A stretch of DNA of 64,000 bases, taken from positions 19,787,368 through 19,851,367 of the forward strand of contig CM040453.1 of assembly GCA_022749755.1 (NCBI GenBank). Direction: 5' to 3'. Under the pieces are notes generated by a model. It had not been told where the DNA came from. It did not search any database and saw only the letters and a list, made by a program, of their open reading frames with translations. Each line of letters begins with the position of its first letter. The stretch's first letter is position 1. Source of the DNA: Azadirachta indica (Eukaryota; Streptophyta; Magnoliopsida; Sapindales; Meliaceae). Positions 52,206 through 64,000 of the stretch are shown piece by piece. A program made the position numbers and the translations under genes.

Positions 52206-55200
52206 TCAGCATAATAAACATGCACTCCTTGGTCTTGTGTTGTCCCGGTCTTCGAGGCCTCTCAAGAATGATCTAATTGCGAGGTGCTCCGCAGCGTATG
52301 TCATGAAAGAGGCCAAAACTATTCCTCCCACAACCATCAACCCTAACCTGTTCAAAATAAATGCTCTCTCTTATTCCTATTTCATTTAATCCTTATTATT
52401 CCCAGAGATAAGCAAACAAGAACATCGACAGAGATAGTCATAAAAATGCTATTCTCAACCGATAAAAACAATGTTGTTCATAATCAACCAGCCTAGGCAT
52501 TCTGGAGATAAAATACTTCCAAGATCTGACAGGTTCTAGATGTGTCTCCGAAAAGAGGGGGTTAGAGAAAATCAATTGGGAAAAGATCCAGCAAAATGTT
52601 TTATTATATGATCCACTCTGTAGCAACTCTATTATGCAAGTAACCTATTCCAATCTGAATAGCTAATAATTCAACCAATTAGGAAGCAAAATAACAGTAG
52701 CAGACACAGTAGACTGGCCAATTTAGAATGATTACATAACATGCTGTCCACTGCCGAGCTAAGAAATATGGCTTGCTTTTGTAAGTACGCTGAAATGTTA
52801 GGTACATTAGGGTGAAGAAACTATGCACAACTACTATTACAACCTCATGATTGAACTAAACTACGAATGGTTCAATTATGGTAGTTGAAGGGAAGCTGAT
52901 AAGATCACAAGATAAGATCACCACAAAACCATTGTCAAAAGAAAAAATTACCTCATAAACAGAGCTGTGATCCCAAAAAGAGCTGGTAAAGATGGAGCAG
53001 CAACAGCCAGAAACGCCATCCCCAATCCATAATACCATGTAACAAAATCACAAGCCGATGCCTGCCGCTGGTGACCTGAAACACCAACAACAACACTCAG
53101 CATATTTTTAATTAGAACCTAAGTTCAGAAGTCTCTACCCAAGCACATGAATAATACGCACAAAACCATGATATAGGCACGCTGATTTACATCACCTTTT
53201 CCAGAATCGTAATCAGAAGATTCTGTATGTGAAGACAAAGATGCTGCTTGAGATGCCACTGTCTTTCCCCATTTATAAATCAAATGAAGGAAACCTCCAA
53301 ATAGAATAAAGAAGAGTGTGAAAGTCCACTCATACACCAGGAGCAAACCAGTCCATGGCATCACTTGTCGAGGCACAATTGCAAAAGAAATTCCAAGGGA
53401 CACCAAAGCAACCATAAAACACACAAATATTGAAATTCCACCCAGATAGGAAGGAACCCTCGAGTGTGCACCATTTGAAAACTGAACATCACAACAAAAA
53501 TTATCAAATACATATAGAAATAGCCCACAAACACATGGGATATCCAGAGGCAAAACCGGATATTTCAAGAGCATGACAATTTTGTAAGAAATAAATGAAT
53601 TTACTTTAAAGCAATGATGAGGATAAAATACAAGTATAAGAACTAACATGTTGGTTGGAGTTGATGGTAGATGAAGAAGAAACACCAGTATAAGCAACTG
53701 CTCCAACAGATCTAATTTTTAAGTAAAGGTGTCTGATCTGATCACATAATGAAGTTCGACAAAATGAGCTAAAGTGCTCCCGTGTCTGCACCAAAAGTTA
53801 TACGATTAGATAACTCAAAGAAGACCACATGCTTTAAGACCAAACAACAAATACATCTACTTGCTTGGAGCCTCACATTTTGAGCAGCAAAAGAGACAAA
53901 GTACTAACCTGAAGAAATGAATGGTAGTAACAAAAAAGTAGAGCACAGAGCGGTAATAGGAAAAGGACTTTGACCAGAATATTGTCTTGAGGATTGCTTC
54001 CCCCTCCAGTTCCAGGAAGTGATTCTTCAAGTGTTTTCCTAATGTCCTGCAGCATCCCAAAAAAAAAAAAATTCTAATAATTGGGCAAAATCATGTTGAC
54101 TAATGATCCCTTTTGTCACATGAACTGTATACTACATCACGCAACAGGTTTTAATAAGGTTAGAAAAAAAGAGTAAAATGTGAAATACAATCACATAAGG
54201 TATAGGCAATACCTGCCAGACGTCAACAGGTTTTAGTAGCCAAGATGTCCACCAGTCCCAAGGTTTAAGGGGGCCAAGAGTATAGTGAATGACACGGAGT
54301 TCACTCTCGTCTACCATCCACTACATACATAATGCATGGAAATTATAAACATTTAACTGGAAAAGTAAATGCAAAATACAAATTAAATATATAAAACAGG
54401 AATTTGCTGTATATTTCTTGCTCCATTGGACATAACAGAAGATCGATTAAACCAAAGGGCAGAAACAGTGCATGTCTTCACAATATGAATACTGGAAACT
54501 CCTTTTCCAACAGAGGTCAGCAGTTGACTCAGACTCAAACTCAAATTCTTTTACAGTTTTAGTACCCAGTTATGTGTAATGTAAGTGTATTTATCCTTCC
54601 ATGATAATTTTGGTATGCTAAACCTTATACCTCAGGTTATTTTTTATGACTATGATATGCAATGATCGAAACCAATATGCTAATGGGAAACCAAGAAACA
54701 AACAATTTATAGACATTTCTGCCATTATACTCTCACCTCTTAACTTGCTTGTAAAAGAACAGTATTCTTTTGAACAGAGGAAGTCAAACATTTCAACTAG
54801 CCATCATAACAGCGTAGGAAATCATCTTAATAAATAAGATTCTAGTACCTTATTTGCAAGCATGTAAAGACCAACATCTGCATTGTATAGAGTAGAGAGT
54901 CGCTCCATATCAGGAACAGGTCTAGACTTCAAAACCTCCGAGGATAAATTTGGCTCAAAAACATGTGCATTGGGAAAGTCAGAGTAATACGAATTCAAAA
55001 AGCCCTGATCTCCTGCCAAATAAAATAAACAACTCTGAGAGAGAGAGAGAGAGAGAAAGAGAATTGAATGTACAATCAATTAGAACATCAGCTATCATTC
55101 AGTTGCAGGTAATGATAACATGGTCAATGAAAATATGAACTTTGAAACTATACATAGCAGTCAAATTTTGAATGGGAAGACAACTTAAAGACATGGCAAT

Positions 55201-57017
55201 CAAGAAGTTCTAAACATTGTTTGATATTTGCATAACTTATCAGATAAATAGTCATACTCAAATATCAACGATACACTCACAACTAATGTTACTTAGTCAT
55301 GCAAGCATGATGACACTTGCATATTTTAACAATCTAAACATCAACGATAAATATTGCAATTCATTTTATTCTAAGATGAATAAGGCTGGCATCACCTCCA
55401 TTGGTGCTGTCACTACACACAGTTGAGATTAATTAGATAAGGAACTCAAGGTTTTGCCATGCCTCATTTAAAACTTGATTCTACATTTTGCTAGGAAAAT
55501 TTTATCTTTTCTAAAAAAGGCAACAAAAAAATCTAAAGGTTAAAATAACCAAGTAGCAAATAATGATCCCAAACACATTTAGATTAATGAGAACATCATG
55601 ATTAAAGAGGCACCAAATTTAAACTATAGTCATGCACAAAGGACTTCATTACCTCCAGTGTAAGAATGCAATGTATTCACTTTGGTCATCATGTCGTCAA
55701 AAACTGCCGCTGATGGTTCCACTACCATGACTCCTGAATTCAGTCTCTCTGAATGCTTCAAGTTAGCACAGAATTTTCTACATTTGAAAAGATCATCAAT
55801 GTTCTTGACAACTATTGTGTCCGCATCGAGATATACAACTGCATTAAAAACATGTTTCTCACCGATTATGAGAGGAAAAGGGAGACTTATCTTAAAACAA
55901 AAATCACTTGAGTCATGAAACTGAGCAGTCATAGAGCTCAGTTTTGTAGCTTAAAGAACAAGGAAAAAGCCAAGCACCTAACAATCTAAATCTTAGATTC
56001 ATCATCATATAACCTAGAAGAATACAAGTAAACAAATTGATCTTCTACTTAGTTATTTCCAATTTCAATAACCACAAAATATCTCAAGATGTTACTCCCA
56101 CATCAATAGTAAGTTTTGAACTTACCCATACACTGTCATTATTAAAATCCCTTGAACAAACTTTTGACATATCTAATGTATTACATAAACTATAAGAGGT
56201 ATTGAATGCAATAATACCTTTCTTATAATTAGTCATATTGAAAATCTTAAGCTTAGTGTAGACACCCCAAAACCTCTTTGGACGCTTTTGATTTGGATTC
56301 GCCAATAAACTTATCTTCTCCACTATCCATCCGTCTGCCTGCACGATTCTCAAGCGAAGCGAAGGGGGAAAAACAGTTAAAAACACATTACTATGTTTCT
56401 AACAAGAAAAATTTCAACCTTTTAGCCAAACTCAATGTTTAGAGAAACATGCAACATTGTCAATCTTAGAGAACGACATTAAAGAGAAAACCACAAGCAT
56501 TTACAAGCTAGAAACCAAGTAATGTGTTACTAAGTAACCAAAATTTTAGTGTCTTTAAAGATACAAACATTACTTCCTATTAAGAAATTCAATTAATTCA
56601 ATTACAAGGGAAAAAATTTTATAAAAAAAAGGTAACCCAATAAAATTCCAAAAAAGTAAAGAATGAATCCGATAACTTTCCTTAATTACGTCGACTTTAT
56701 TTGTTAATTGAAAAGTCAAAACTCCAACTCAATTCCCTATAAAAGCAAAAGGATTTAGTATTTGGCGTTTTTTTTTTTACCTGGAGAAGCTTCACGGCGT
56801 AATCAGAGACGCCATCAGAGACCAAAACAACCATGTCTTTAGTGGATCCTGCGTCGCGTATTGATTTCCCCAAAACCCTAACCCCCAATAGAAACTCATC
56901 GCCGTACAACAGCGTCACGTAAGCCTGGTCCTTCGACTGCGATCCCAACGAAGCTCGAAATTGAATGGAAAGCAATACGACGAGTAACAGAGTGCAAAAT
57001 TTAGGAGTCAATTTCAT
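52206..57017 (-). CDS. IPUT1: Inositol phosphorylceramide glucuronosyltransferase (GT8, PGSIP6)
   Basis: Ten minus-strand exons give 547 residues (Arabidopsis about 537): 57017-56781, 56338-56218, 55838-55653, 55012-54849, 54320-54213, 54046-53909, 53785-53648, 53481-53196, 53075-52952 and 52347-52206. All junctions are GT-AG and in frame. IPUT1 adds glucuronic acid from UDP-GlcA to inositol phosphorylceramide in the Golgi, the first glycosylation step of plant GIPC sphingolipids. A signal peptide-like N-terminus (LLLVVLLSIQFRASLGS) precedes a GT8 domain with the metal-binding DxD (LDADT, D124/D126) and the HxxxGxxKPW motif (H248-W257). Several hydrophobic segments follow (about 296-315, 383-400, 410-440, and two near the C-terminus), the multi-membrane tail that sets this subgroup apart from other PGSIP/GUX proteins. 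The protein ends RPRSACLLC, with three Cys near the terminus. Identity is firm. Confidence 0.93.
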
Positions 57018-57473
57018 TATAGCAGACGATTTTCCCGAGAAAAAGAATAAAATTTTCCCGAGAAAAATTTAGGGATTGAGATCACAGTGTGTATTAGAAA
57101 TTTAGAATAATTTATGATTTTTAAAAGAGTTGAAAGAAGTTTGAAGGCTTTGAATTTGAACTTTCTTTCTCCTTCGTCGTTAACAGACACACTGTTTGTA
57201 CGGCGTCTTTGACTGTTACTCACTTTCGTTGGTCGTCGTTTTGGAACCATGAGTACATGATTTCCTGCGGTCGGATGTAGCGAAGGAACTCCGTGCAGAA
57301 CCACGAGCGTACGCCACGTTTACAGAAACCGACTTGGATGTAAGTAGCATTAGCGTGTTAAATAATGCTTTCTATGATGATTGTATTAGTAAAATTTAAG
57401 AGTTAATAATCAGCGTTTAATTAGGATTAATTAGTCTCTAAATTAATCATTTGAAAGCAAAATAATAATAATA

Positions 57474-57504
<31 letters not shown>

Positions 57505-59075
57505 TATGTATAATTATACTGTTGGCTCTGTTAATTAATTTACAAGAGATGAGTTGTAAAATTGCATCGCAAAGGAAATAAGCCACGTGTGCCCAAGATG
57601 AGCTCCAAACAATAACAGTTGTATAATTAATTAAATTAATGATTAATTAGCCTTCGAAATTAAAAAAAAAAAGTTATACGAATATACCCTAATTGATGAG
57701 TGAATGTGCATCGGAAAATCAGTCTTATCTGTACAAGTACAAAGTAGTACAAAGAATTGCGAGTACAACGGTGATACAAGTTTTTACAAAATTTATTATT
57801 GTATGTATTAAACTTTTAAAATGTACTATACATAACTTGACACTTAGAGTCTCTTTGATAGTGTTTATTAGTATTTTAAAAATATTAATTAATATTTTAT
57901 AAGTGCTAATTAACATGTTTAGTAATCTTTACAAAAAATATTTATTAAAATAAAATTAATATTTAGGATAATTTTTACATTAGTACTTAATGAGATATTT
58001 TTGTGAAATTAGTACTTAAAATACTTAAATATTTAAAAATTATAATTCTTTTTCTATTTTATTATATTTCTATTAAAATAGATTATTTTGATTCTTTTAA
58101 ATTATTAAGTATAAAATAATTTTTATAACAAATTTATTTACCTAATTTTTAAGGACATTTGTAAAATAAAAATATTATTATTACTAAAAAATTATTTTAT
58201 TTTTAGTATAATTTATTATTATTAAATATATTAAATATAAAATATGACTAACACATAGATATCTATACTAAATTTTATGTAGTTGTTAATTTAAAAAATA
58301 TACAGAATGTCAATTGATTTAATAATTTTTACTTTTATTTTTCAAAATATTTATTTTTATTAGGAAATACTAATTAATATATTGATTTTATATGTTATTT
58401 AATTTTAAAAAATGTTATTAATTTTATATATTACTTAATTTTAAAAAAAAATATTATAATGCCATTTTAGTAATTTGTTAATGTTAAAATACTTTTTTAA
58501 TTATAAATCTAAACACTTAACTAAGTACTAAAAATGTAACTTAAATACTTTTGAGAACTATTAACCAAATAATAACTACTTTTCTAAAAATTACTAAAAT
58601 AAAAGGTGTTAAAAAGTATAAGTACTAAGTACATTAATGCTCTCTCTTTAACACTTCGAAATTAACCACTAATGTTAATACAACTTTTTTTTACACTTTC
58701 AAAATTCAAGATACACCGATACTTAATTCTAGGGTTTGATATTAAGTGCAAGCATTGTCAAAATATATAGTAGCATATAATTTATAGGCATTAGACACTC
58801 AAAAATGGTGAATTTTTATGTATATGAGATGAGGTATATGCAGCGAGAAAAAAAAAATACACAAACAAGAGTAAACAGTATTATCACAAAAATATGCACA
58901 AATATTAGTTGATATTTATGAGCCAAAAGAGTAGACTTTAGGAACTATGACAATTGCTATATGGGTTTGAAAACTTAAAATGATGCACAAACAAGCTTGG
59001 GTGTTAGTGCAACCAAGCCCATAAAAAAAGTTGTTCAATTTAATTTGACTTAATAAAAAGTGACTCGGTTTATAT
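57018..59075. other. IPUT1 promoter region and AT-rich spacer before the retrotransposon
   Basis: 57018-57350 is less AT-rich and is the probable IPUT1 5' leader and core promoter. An ATA microsatellite lies at 57461-57502, and an ACGT-core site (CCACGTGTG) near 57583. From 57640 to 59075 the DNA is extremely AT-rich with many short inverted repeats and no coding signal. Confidence 0.55.
57461..57502. repeat. ATA/AAT microsatellite
   Basis: Two near-continuous runs of AAT units separated by one short interruption. Confidence 0.85.
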
Positions 59076-59564
59076 TGTTAAAATATAGCAACTAGTCTTT
59101 ATTAGGAGAATTGAATATTTTTTTCTTAATGAAATGTGTTTAGGTTGTTAACCGTTTTTATCTTATATATATATATATAATCTATTTTATAAAATAAAAG
59201 AGATAAAGATGAGAAAAATATTTGAAATGGTTTTGAAAGATTGTGATCCATTATCTCCTATTTTTAAAGGTGGTTTGTAGAGATATTTTGGGAGAGAAGA
59301 TCACATAAACTTCTTTATTTAAAGAGTTCTGCTTGATAAGGGAAGAGATATCGATTATTTTTTTAAAAACATGGTCTCTTTACGAAAACAAATATATAAG
59401 CAAGAGCCTGCATTTACCATCAAGTACAATATTTGGGTTTTGAGAAATTGAAAATGTGCTGATTTTATTCAACAAAGATTTAAACAATTGTAATTGTAAG
59501 AAATAAGTAATCCATCTTTCAGTTTATGTTTTTTCCTTATAAAAATATTAGATTTATTCTAACA
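59076..59564 (+). mobile_element. 5' LTR of a decayed Ty1/copia retrotransposon
   Basis: The segment starts TGTTAAAATATAGC and ends TTCTAACA, that is TG...CA as expected of an LTR, about 489 bp. It contains a TATA-like run near 59162-59180 and lies two bases upstream of a primer-binding site. The right-hand LTR is beyond the window, so the ends cannot be verified by comparison. Confidence 0.6.
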
Positions 59565-59566
59565 TT

Positions 59567-59579
59567 TGATATTAGAGCC
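59567..59579 (+). other. Retrotransposon primer-binding site (initiator tRNA-Met type)
   Basis: TGATATTAGAGCC matches the usual plant copia site TGGTATCAGAGCC with two transitions. Its position two bases after the LTR end supports both calls. Confidence 0.65.
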
Positions 59580-60535
59580 ATTTTACCTCTAGAATTACTT
59601 AAGGTTTATTCTTTATTATCCATGCTTGTTAAAGAATGTATGTTTCTATACATAAAAATTAAAATTTTTCCATATTTAATTTTTGGAGAATTATTTTGTT
59701 AAAATAGATTGCATGATTAAATTTCTTGTGAAATTGTTCAAAAGAAGAAAGTCTTTTGAATCATAATAAATGGACATCAAATAAGGGAGATATTGTACTT
59801 TTAATTTTCAGGTTTATATGACAGCTCATATACGAGGTTGGTGTCTAGTAGCGAACCTAGTTGAAGGAAAATGGATGACTGAGATAAGATTTCATATATT
59901 TAAAAGCTAAAAAAAAAATCCGTGTAATTTTAAAACTATAACCACCCATTGTTAATTAAAATTGCAATATTACCATTTGGTTCTTAAAAGTTTGTTATTT
60001 AGATGATGTTTAGTTGAAATTTAACTTGTAATTAGTCTTATATTTACATAATTTTATTAATTACGCATCAATTGTAATGTTTTGTTCATGCCATAAGTTG
60101 AAATGTTTGATGTCTAATGGTGTATATTAAAAAGTAGCCACAATATCTTTAATATAATGGTAATATTAAATTTTAGTTCAATCATATTTTGTAGACATCT
60201 ATGATTGTAATTAAAGATAAGATAAAATTATGATAATATGCCCTATAGAAAATAGTTATAATCTATGTTTTAATTGAAATGAGATAGTTATTAATTTTAT
60301 TGAAATTATTTGTGGCCTACAAGCCAGTAATTTTAAGAAGCTATACTCATTACAAATATTGCTAAGAATTATAAACACATTGTGATTTTTGCCTACAGAA
60401 AAATCATAATGATGTTTTGATTCTTATTGATTTTATTTACATGAGTAAATGGTTAGCATCAATGTTAGCTTCGTGTTGTAATGGAAGCTTGTTTTCTATT
60501 TATTTGTTAGGAGTAAATTTAATTATTCCAAATTA

Positions 60536-63500
60536 TGATGTCTTTCACATCCCTCTACTTTATGGTGATAATTATAAAGATTGAAAAGAAAACATTCTTC
60601 TTACTTTAGGCTGTATGGACCTTGATTTGACATTGCGAGTAGATGAGCCTTCTACTATTATGGAATTAAGTATTTTAGCTGAGAAAGAATCGTTTGAATT
60701 GTGGGAGCAGTCCAACTATTTGAGCATAATGATTATAAAGTCTCACATTGATAAAAGTATATGAGGTTCGATTCTTTATTGTGAAAAAGTCATGAAACTA
60801 CTTGAAGGCTCTGGAAGCACATTTTAAATCTTCACATAAGGTTTCTGGCTAGCACTTTTATAAAAGAATTGTTATCCAAGAAGCACATTAGCACTCAAGC
60901 TGTGCATGAACATATCATAAAGATGAGGGATATAATAGCCCATCTTAAAACTCTTAATATTGAGATTTGTGATTCTTTTTTAGTATATTTTATCTTTAAC
61001 TCACTCTTACTTGAATGTGAACTTTTTATATATCTTATAATGCATATAAGAAGAGTCATTAGTTAGTGAACTTTGACCATGTGCATACAAGAGGAGAGGA
61101 GATTGAATGTAGATAAGATTGAAATTGCTAAAAAGAATATCAAGTATTTCTTTTGTAAGAAGCTCAAAAGACATATGAAGAATAATTATCCTAAGTACAA
61201 GAAATGGCTCGAAAAGAAATGTAATCTTAATTTTTTAATGTGTTTTGAATCTAATTTATGTCATGTCTCTCATAACACTTGGTGGATTGACTATGATTCT
61301 ATCATCCATTTTACTATTATCATATAGAGCTTGACAAGCTAAAGGAAACTGATGGAAAGTGAATGCTATATCTATTTAAGAAACAGAAGCGTTCACCATA
61401 GAGTTAATTGGGACATACATATTAGTTATCAATTCTAGTTTCATTTTGAATTTAGAAAGAATTTTTTTCATACCATATTTTAGTAAGAATCTTATTTCAA
61501 TTTTGAAACTTCTAGAACAAGGTTATGTATTTAATTTTTTTGATAATTCGTTTTCTTTATTTAAAGACTTGAATGTTGTAGGAGATGGTTTTATTAATAA
61601 TGGTCTATTTGCACTTCATTTAAATTCTTCTCAAAATTTAAATTTGTTAATTTTGTATGGTAATCTTAATTGGTGTTAAGTGAAACAATGTTGATGAGAA
61701 ATTTTTTATTTTATGGCATCAAATTTATATTATATTTCTATTGAGAAAATAAAGAGATTGGTAAAAGAAAGAGTGCTTAAAGACCTCAACTTTTCTAATT
61801 TTAGGACTTGAGTGGATTGCATAAAGGGAAAACAAACAAATAAAAATAGTAAAAGTGTTAGAAGAAGTTCTGACATTTTAGACATGATACACGCTGATAT
61901 TTGTTGGCCCTTTTCGAATTACGTTTTAATGATAAAAAATACTTTATCACTTTTATAGATGATAAATTATGATATATATGTTTTTACTTCATAGCAAAGA
62001 GAAGGTACAAAATACTTTTAAAATTCACGAAACTTAAGTAGAGAAACAATTGAAGAAAAACAAATAAAACTTGTGAGATCAGACAGAGGTAGAAAGTATT
62101 ATGTTAGGTACACTGATAATGATCAGAGATTGGGTCAATTTGCAAAGTTTTTAGAAAAAGAAAGCATTATAGCAAAATATTCTTTGCGTGGTACTCTATA
62201 ATAAAATGACGTTTTTGAAAGAAGAAATAGAACATAATCTCTCCCTATTTCCTTATAAACTCAAAGTTTTAAAAATCGTCTTATATATCTTAAACAAAGT
62301 TCCAACCAAAGCGGTATTAAAAGACACCTTTTAAATTATGAAAAGATGGAAAACCTAGTTTAAGACATAAATTCATATGGGGTTGTCAAGTTGAAATTAA
62401 GATTTAAAATTCACAAGAGAAGAAAATTAGACCTAAAGATAATCAGTGATTATTTTATTTGCTATGCAAAACGATCTAAGCGGTATAGGTTTTATTGTTT
62501 GAACCATTCTAAGAAAATTGTAGAATCAAGGAACACAAATTTCATTGAGAATAATTAAGATCAGTGAGAATAGTGATCCTCGTAATGCTATATTTAAGAA
62601 ATTTCTAAACAAAAATTACTCCCGAATCTTTATTGAGGATTGCAATTGTCTAGCCTAATCCTATAAAATTAACAAGTACTAAACAAAAAGTTGTGTAACT
62701 TTATATAACTAAAGAGCCTCGTCATGAACAAGGTGTTCAAGTGGATCAACAAGAAGAAACTAATATAGATAAAAGAAGATCTATAAGAATACGAAAATCT
62801 GCAATTTCTTCTAACTATATGGTGTACCTAAAAGAATCAAAGATTGATGTTGGTGCTGAAGACTATTCTTCCTCGTTTTCATAAGGCATGAATGTAGGAA
62901 ATCCATATTATGATATAATGACATGAAAGATGAGATGAATTCAATAGCTAACAATTAAGTTTGGGATTTTATTGAATTGCCTAAGAGATCTAAGACTGTT
63001 GATTGTAAGTGGATTTTTAAGACCAAATTAGATTCCAGGCAATGTTGAAAAGTATAAGGCAAGGCTTGTAGCTAAAGAATTTACTCAGCACAAAGAAATT
63101 GATTATTATGATACCTTCTTTCTAGTTTCAAAGAACGATTCATTTTATATAATCTTAGCATTAGTGATAGACTTTACTATGAAACTACATCAAGTGGATG
63201 TGAAAACAATATTTCTTAACTGAGATTTAGAGAAAAAAGTTTATACGAAGTAACTTAGGGGATTTGTTTCAAAGAGAAATGAGCAATTGGTTTACAGCTC
63301 AAGAAATCTATATACAGACTAAAATAGACTTTTCAACAATGGTACTTTTAATTCCATAATATAGTTACCTCATTGAGTTTTAAAGAAAATATTATGAATC
63401 AACGTATATACCACAAGATTAATGATAGTAAAATTATCTTCTCAGTTTTATATGTACATGACATTTTACTTACATCAAGTGATATAGGTTTATTGCGTGA

Positions 63501-64000
63501 GGTAAAGTGATTTCTATCATTAAATTGGAAATGAAAGATATGGGTGAAGCCTCTTATGTAATTGACATAAAGATTAATAGAGATAGACTCGAGAACTTCT
63601 CAGTTTATGTTAAGAAACTATATCAAGAACGTGTTTAATAGATTTCACATGAAGGACTATTCACCTAATATAACACCTATTATTAAAGGTAATAAGTTTA
63701 GTTTGAACCAATGTCCACGAAACGACTTATGAAGGAAAATAATGGAAACAATTCCTTATGCTTCTACAGTTGGAAGCTTGATGATGCTTAAGTTTGTACA
63801 AAAACCTGATATTACATTTGCAATGGGAATGTTTGGAAGGTATCAAAGTAACCCTAATTTAGATCATTGAAAAACTGTAAAGAAGCTTACATATAGACAA
63901 TCTAATCATTTGGTAATGATTGGTTATTCAGACTTACACTTTGTTAGGTGCTCTGACAACAAAAAGTCAATAATATGTCTTCTTGTTAGTTGAAGGAGCC
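60536..64000 (+). pseudogene. Decayed Ty1/copia gag-pol, cut by the window edge
   Basis: Fragments appear in the order of a copia polyprotein, broken by many stops and frameshifts. They are gag (about 60550-61060, with in-frame TGA at 60582 and 60763), a degenerate zinc knuckle (61130-61190, where only one Cys of the motif is clear), the integrase zinc-binding region (about 61590-61850, including DCIKGKQTNK) and integrase core remnants (61880-62240). Reverse transcriptase remnants follow (about 62950-63500, including VDCKWIFKTK and LVAKEFTQ), in which the catalytic YVDD box reads YVHD, then RNase H remnants to the edge. The element cannot encode active proteins. The mutation load suggests an old insertion. 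Confidence 0.85.

Noticed and set aside
53125..53706. A separate 193-residue membrane protein on the minus strand
   Set aside because: It is IPUT1 exon 8 plus unspliced flanking introns reading through in the same frame.
57017..57304. Gene upstream of IPUT1 on the minus strand
   Set aside because: It is the IPUT1 leader and promoter; the translation has no protein-family features and ends just at the IPUT1 start.
57840..58640. MITE with long inverted ends in AT-rich DNA
   Set aside because: The proposed ends do not pair well and no target duplication could be found; the similarity is explained by A/T composition.
1..64000. tRNA, rRNA, CRISPR or bacterial-type operons
   Set aside because: I looked for cloverleaf B-box patterns, rRNA blocks and regularly spaced repeats and saw none that hold up; the only tRNA-like motifs are retrotransposon primer sites.

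Overview
This window is nuclear DNA from a flowering plant, most likely a eudicot. The genes are split by GT-AG introns, the intergenic DNA is very AT-rich with many AT, ATT, CT and poly-A/T tracts, and the proteins belong to plant families (PLATZ, WEB/DUF827, TH2, IPUT1, a plastid pfkB kinase). I cannot name the species. I saw no bacterial operons, CRISPR arrays, rRNA genes or convincing tRNA genes.

Layout, left to right. 1-116 (-) may be the last visible exon of a gene lying mostly outside the window. 1676-2950 (+) is a PLATZ zinc-binding protein. 7393-12853 (-) is a five-exon plastid pfkB-type sugar kinase resembling NARA5. 15368-21029 (+) is V-ATPase subunit H in eleven exons; one intron carries a non-autonomous hAT element with a near-perfect 8-bp target duplication, and another lacks the G of its donor site. 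22003-24529 (+) is an 89-residue Cys/His-rich protein with a 91-bp tandem repeat in its intron. 30790-34277 (+) is a long coiled-coil WEB-family protein. 36469-37206 is a nested, tandem TRIM (miniature LTR retrotransposon) array. 38528-44116 (+) is TH2, the two-domain TenA/HAD enzyme of thiamine metabolism. 44117-52205 is mostly AT-rich and empty, apart from one candidate small ORF. 52206-57017 (-) is IPUT1/PGSIP6, the Golgi glucuronosyltransferase of sphingolipid synthesis. From 59076 to the right edge lies a decayed Ty1/copia retrotransposon with its 5' LTR, primer-binding site and broken gag-pol; its 3' end is outside the window.

The genes are independent housekeeping or regulatory loci and form no pathway. 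Exon boundaries were placed by hand from GT/AG signals and reading-frame continuity. Every predicted join keeps frame and every intron is GT-AG, except one. Intron 4 of the V-ATPase subunit H gene starts TTAAGT instead of GTAAGT, which is the most striking anomaly in a gene here. The TRIM array is the most striking repeat structure. I found nothing that I would call a wholly new biological system.
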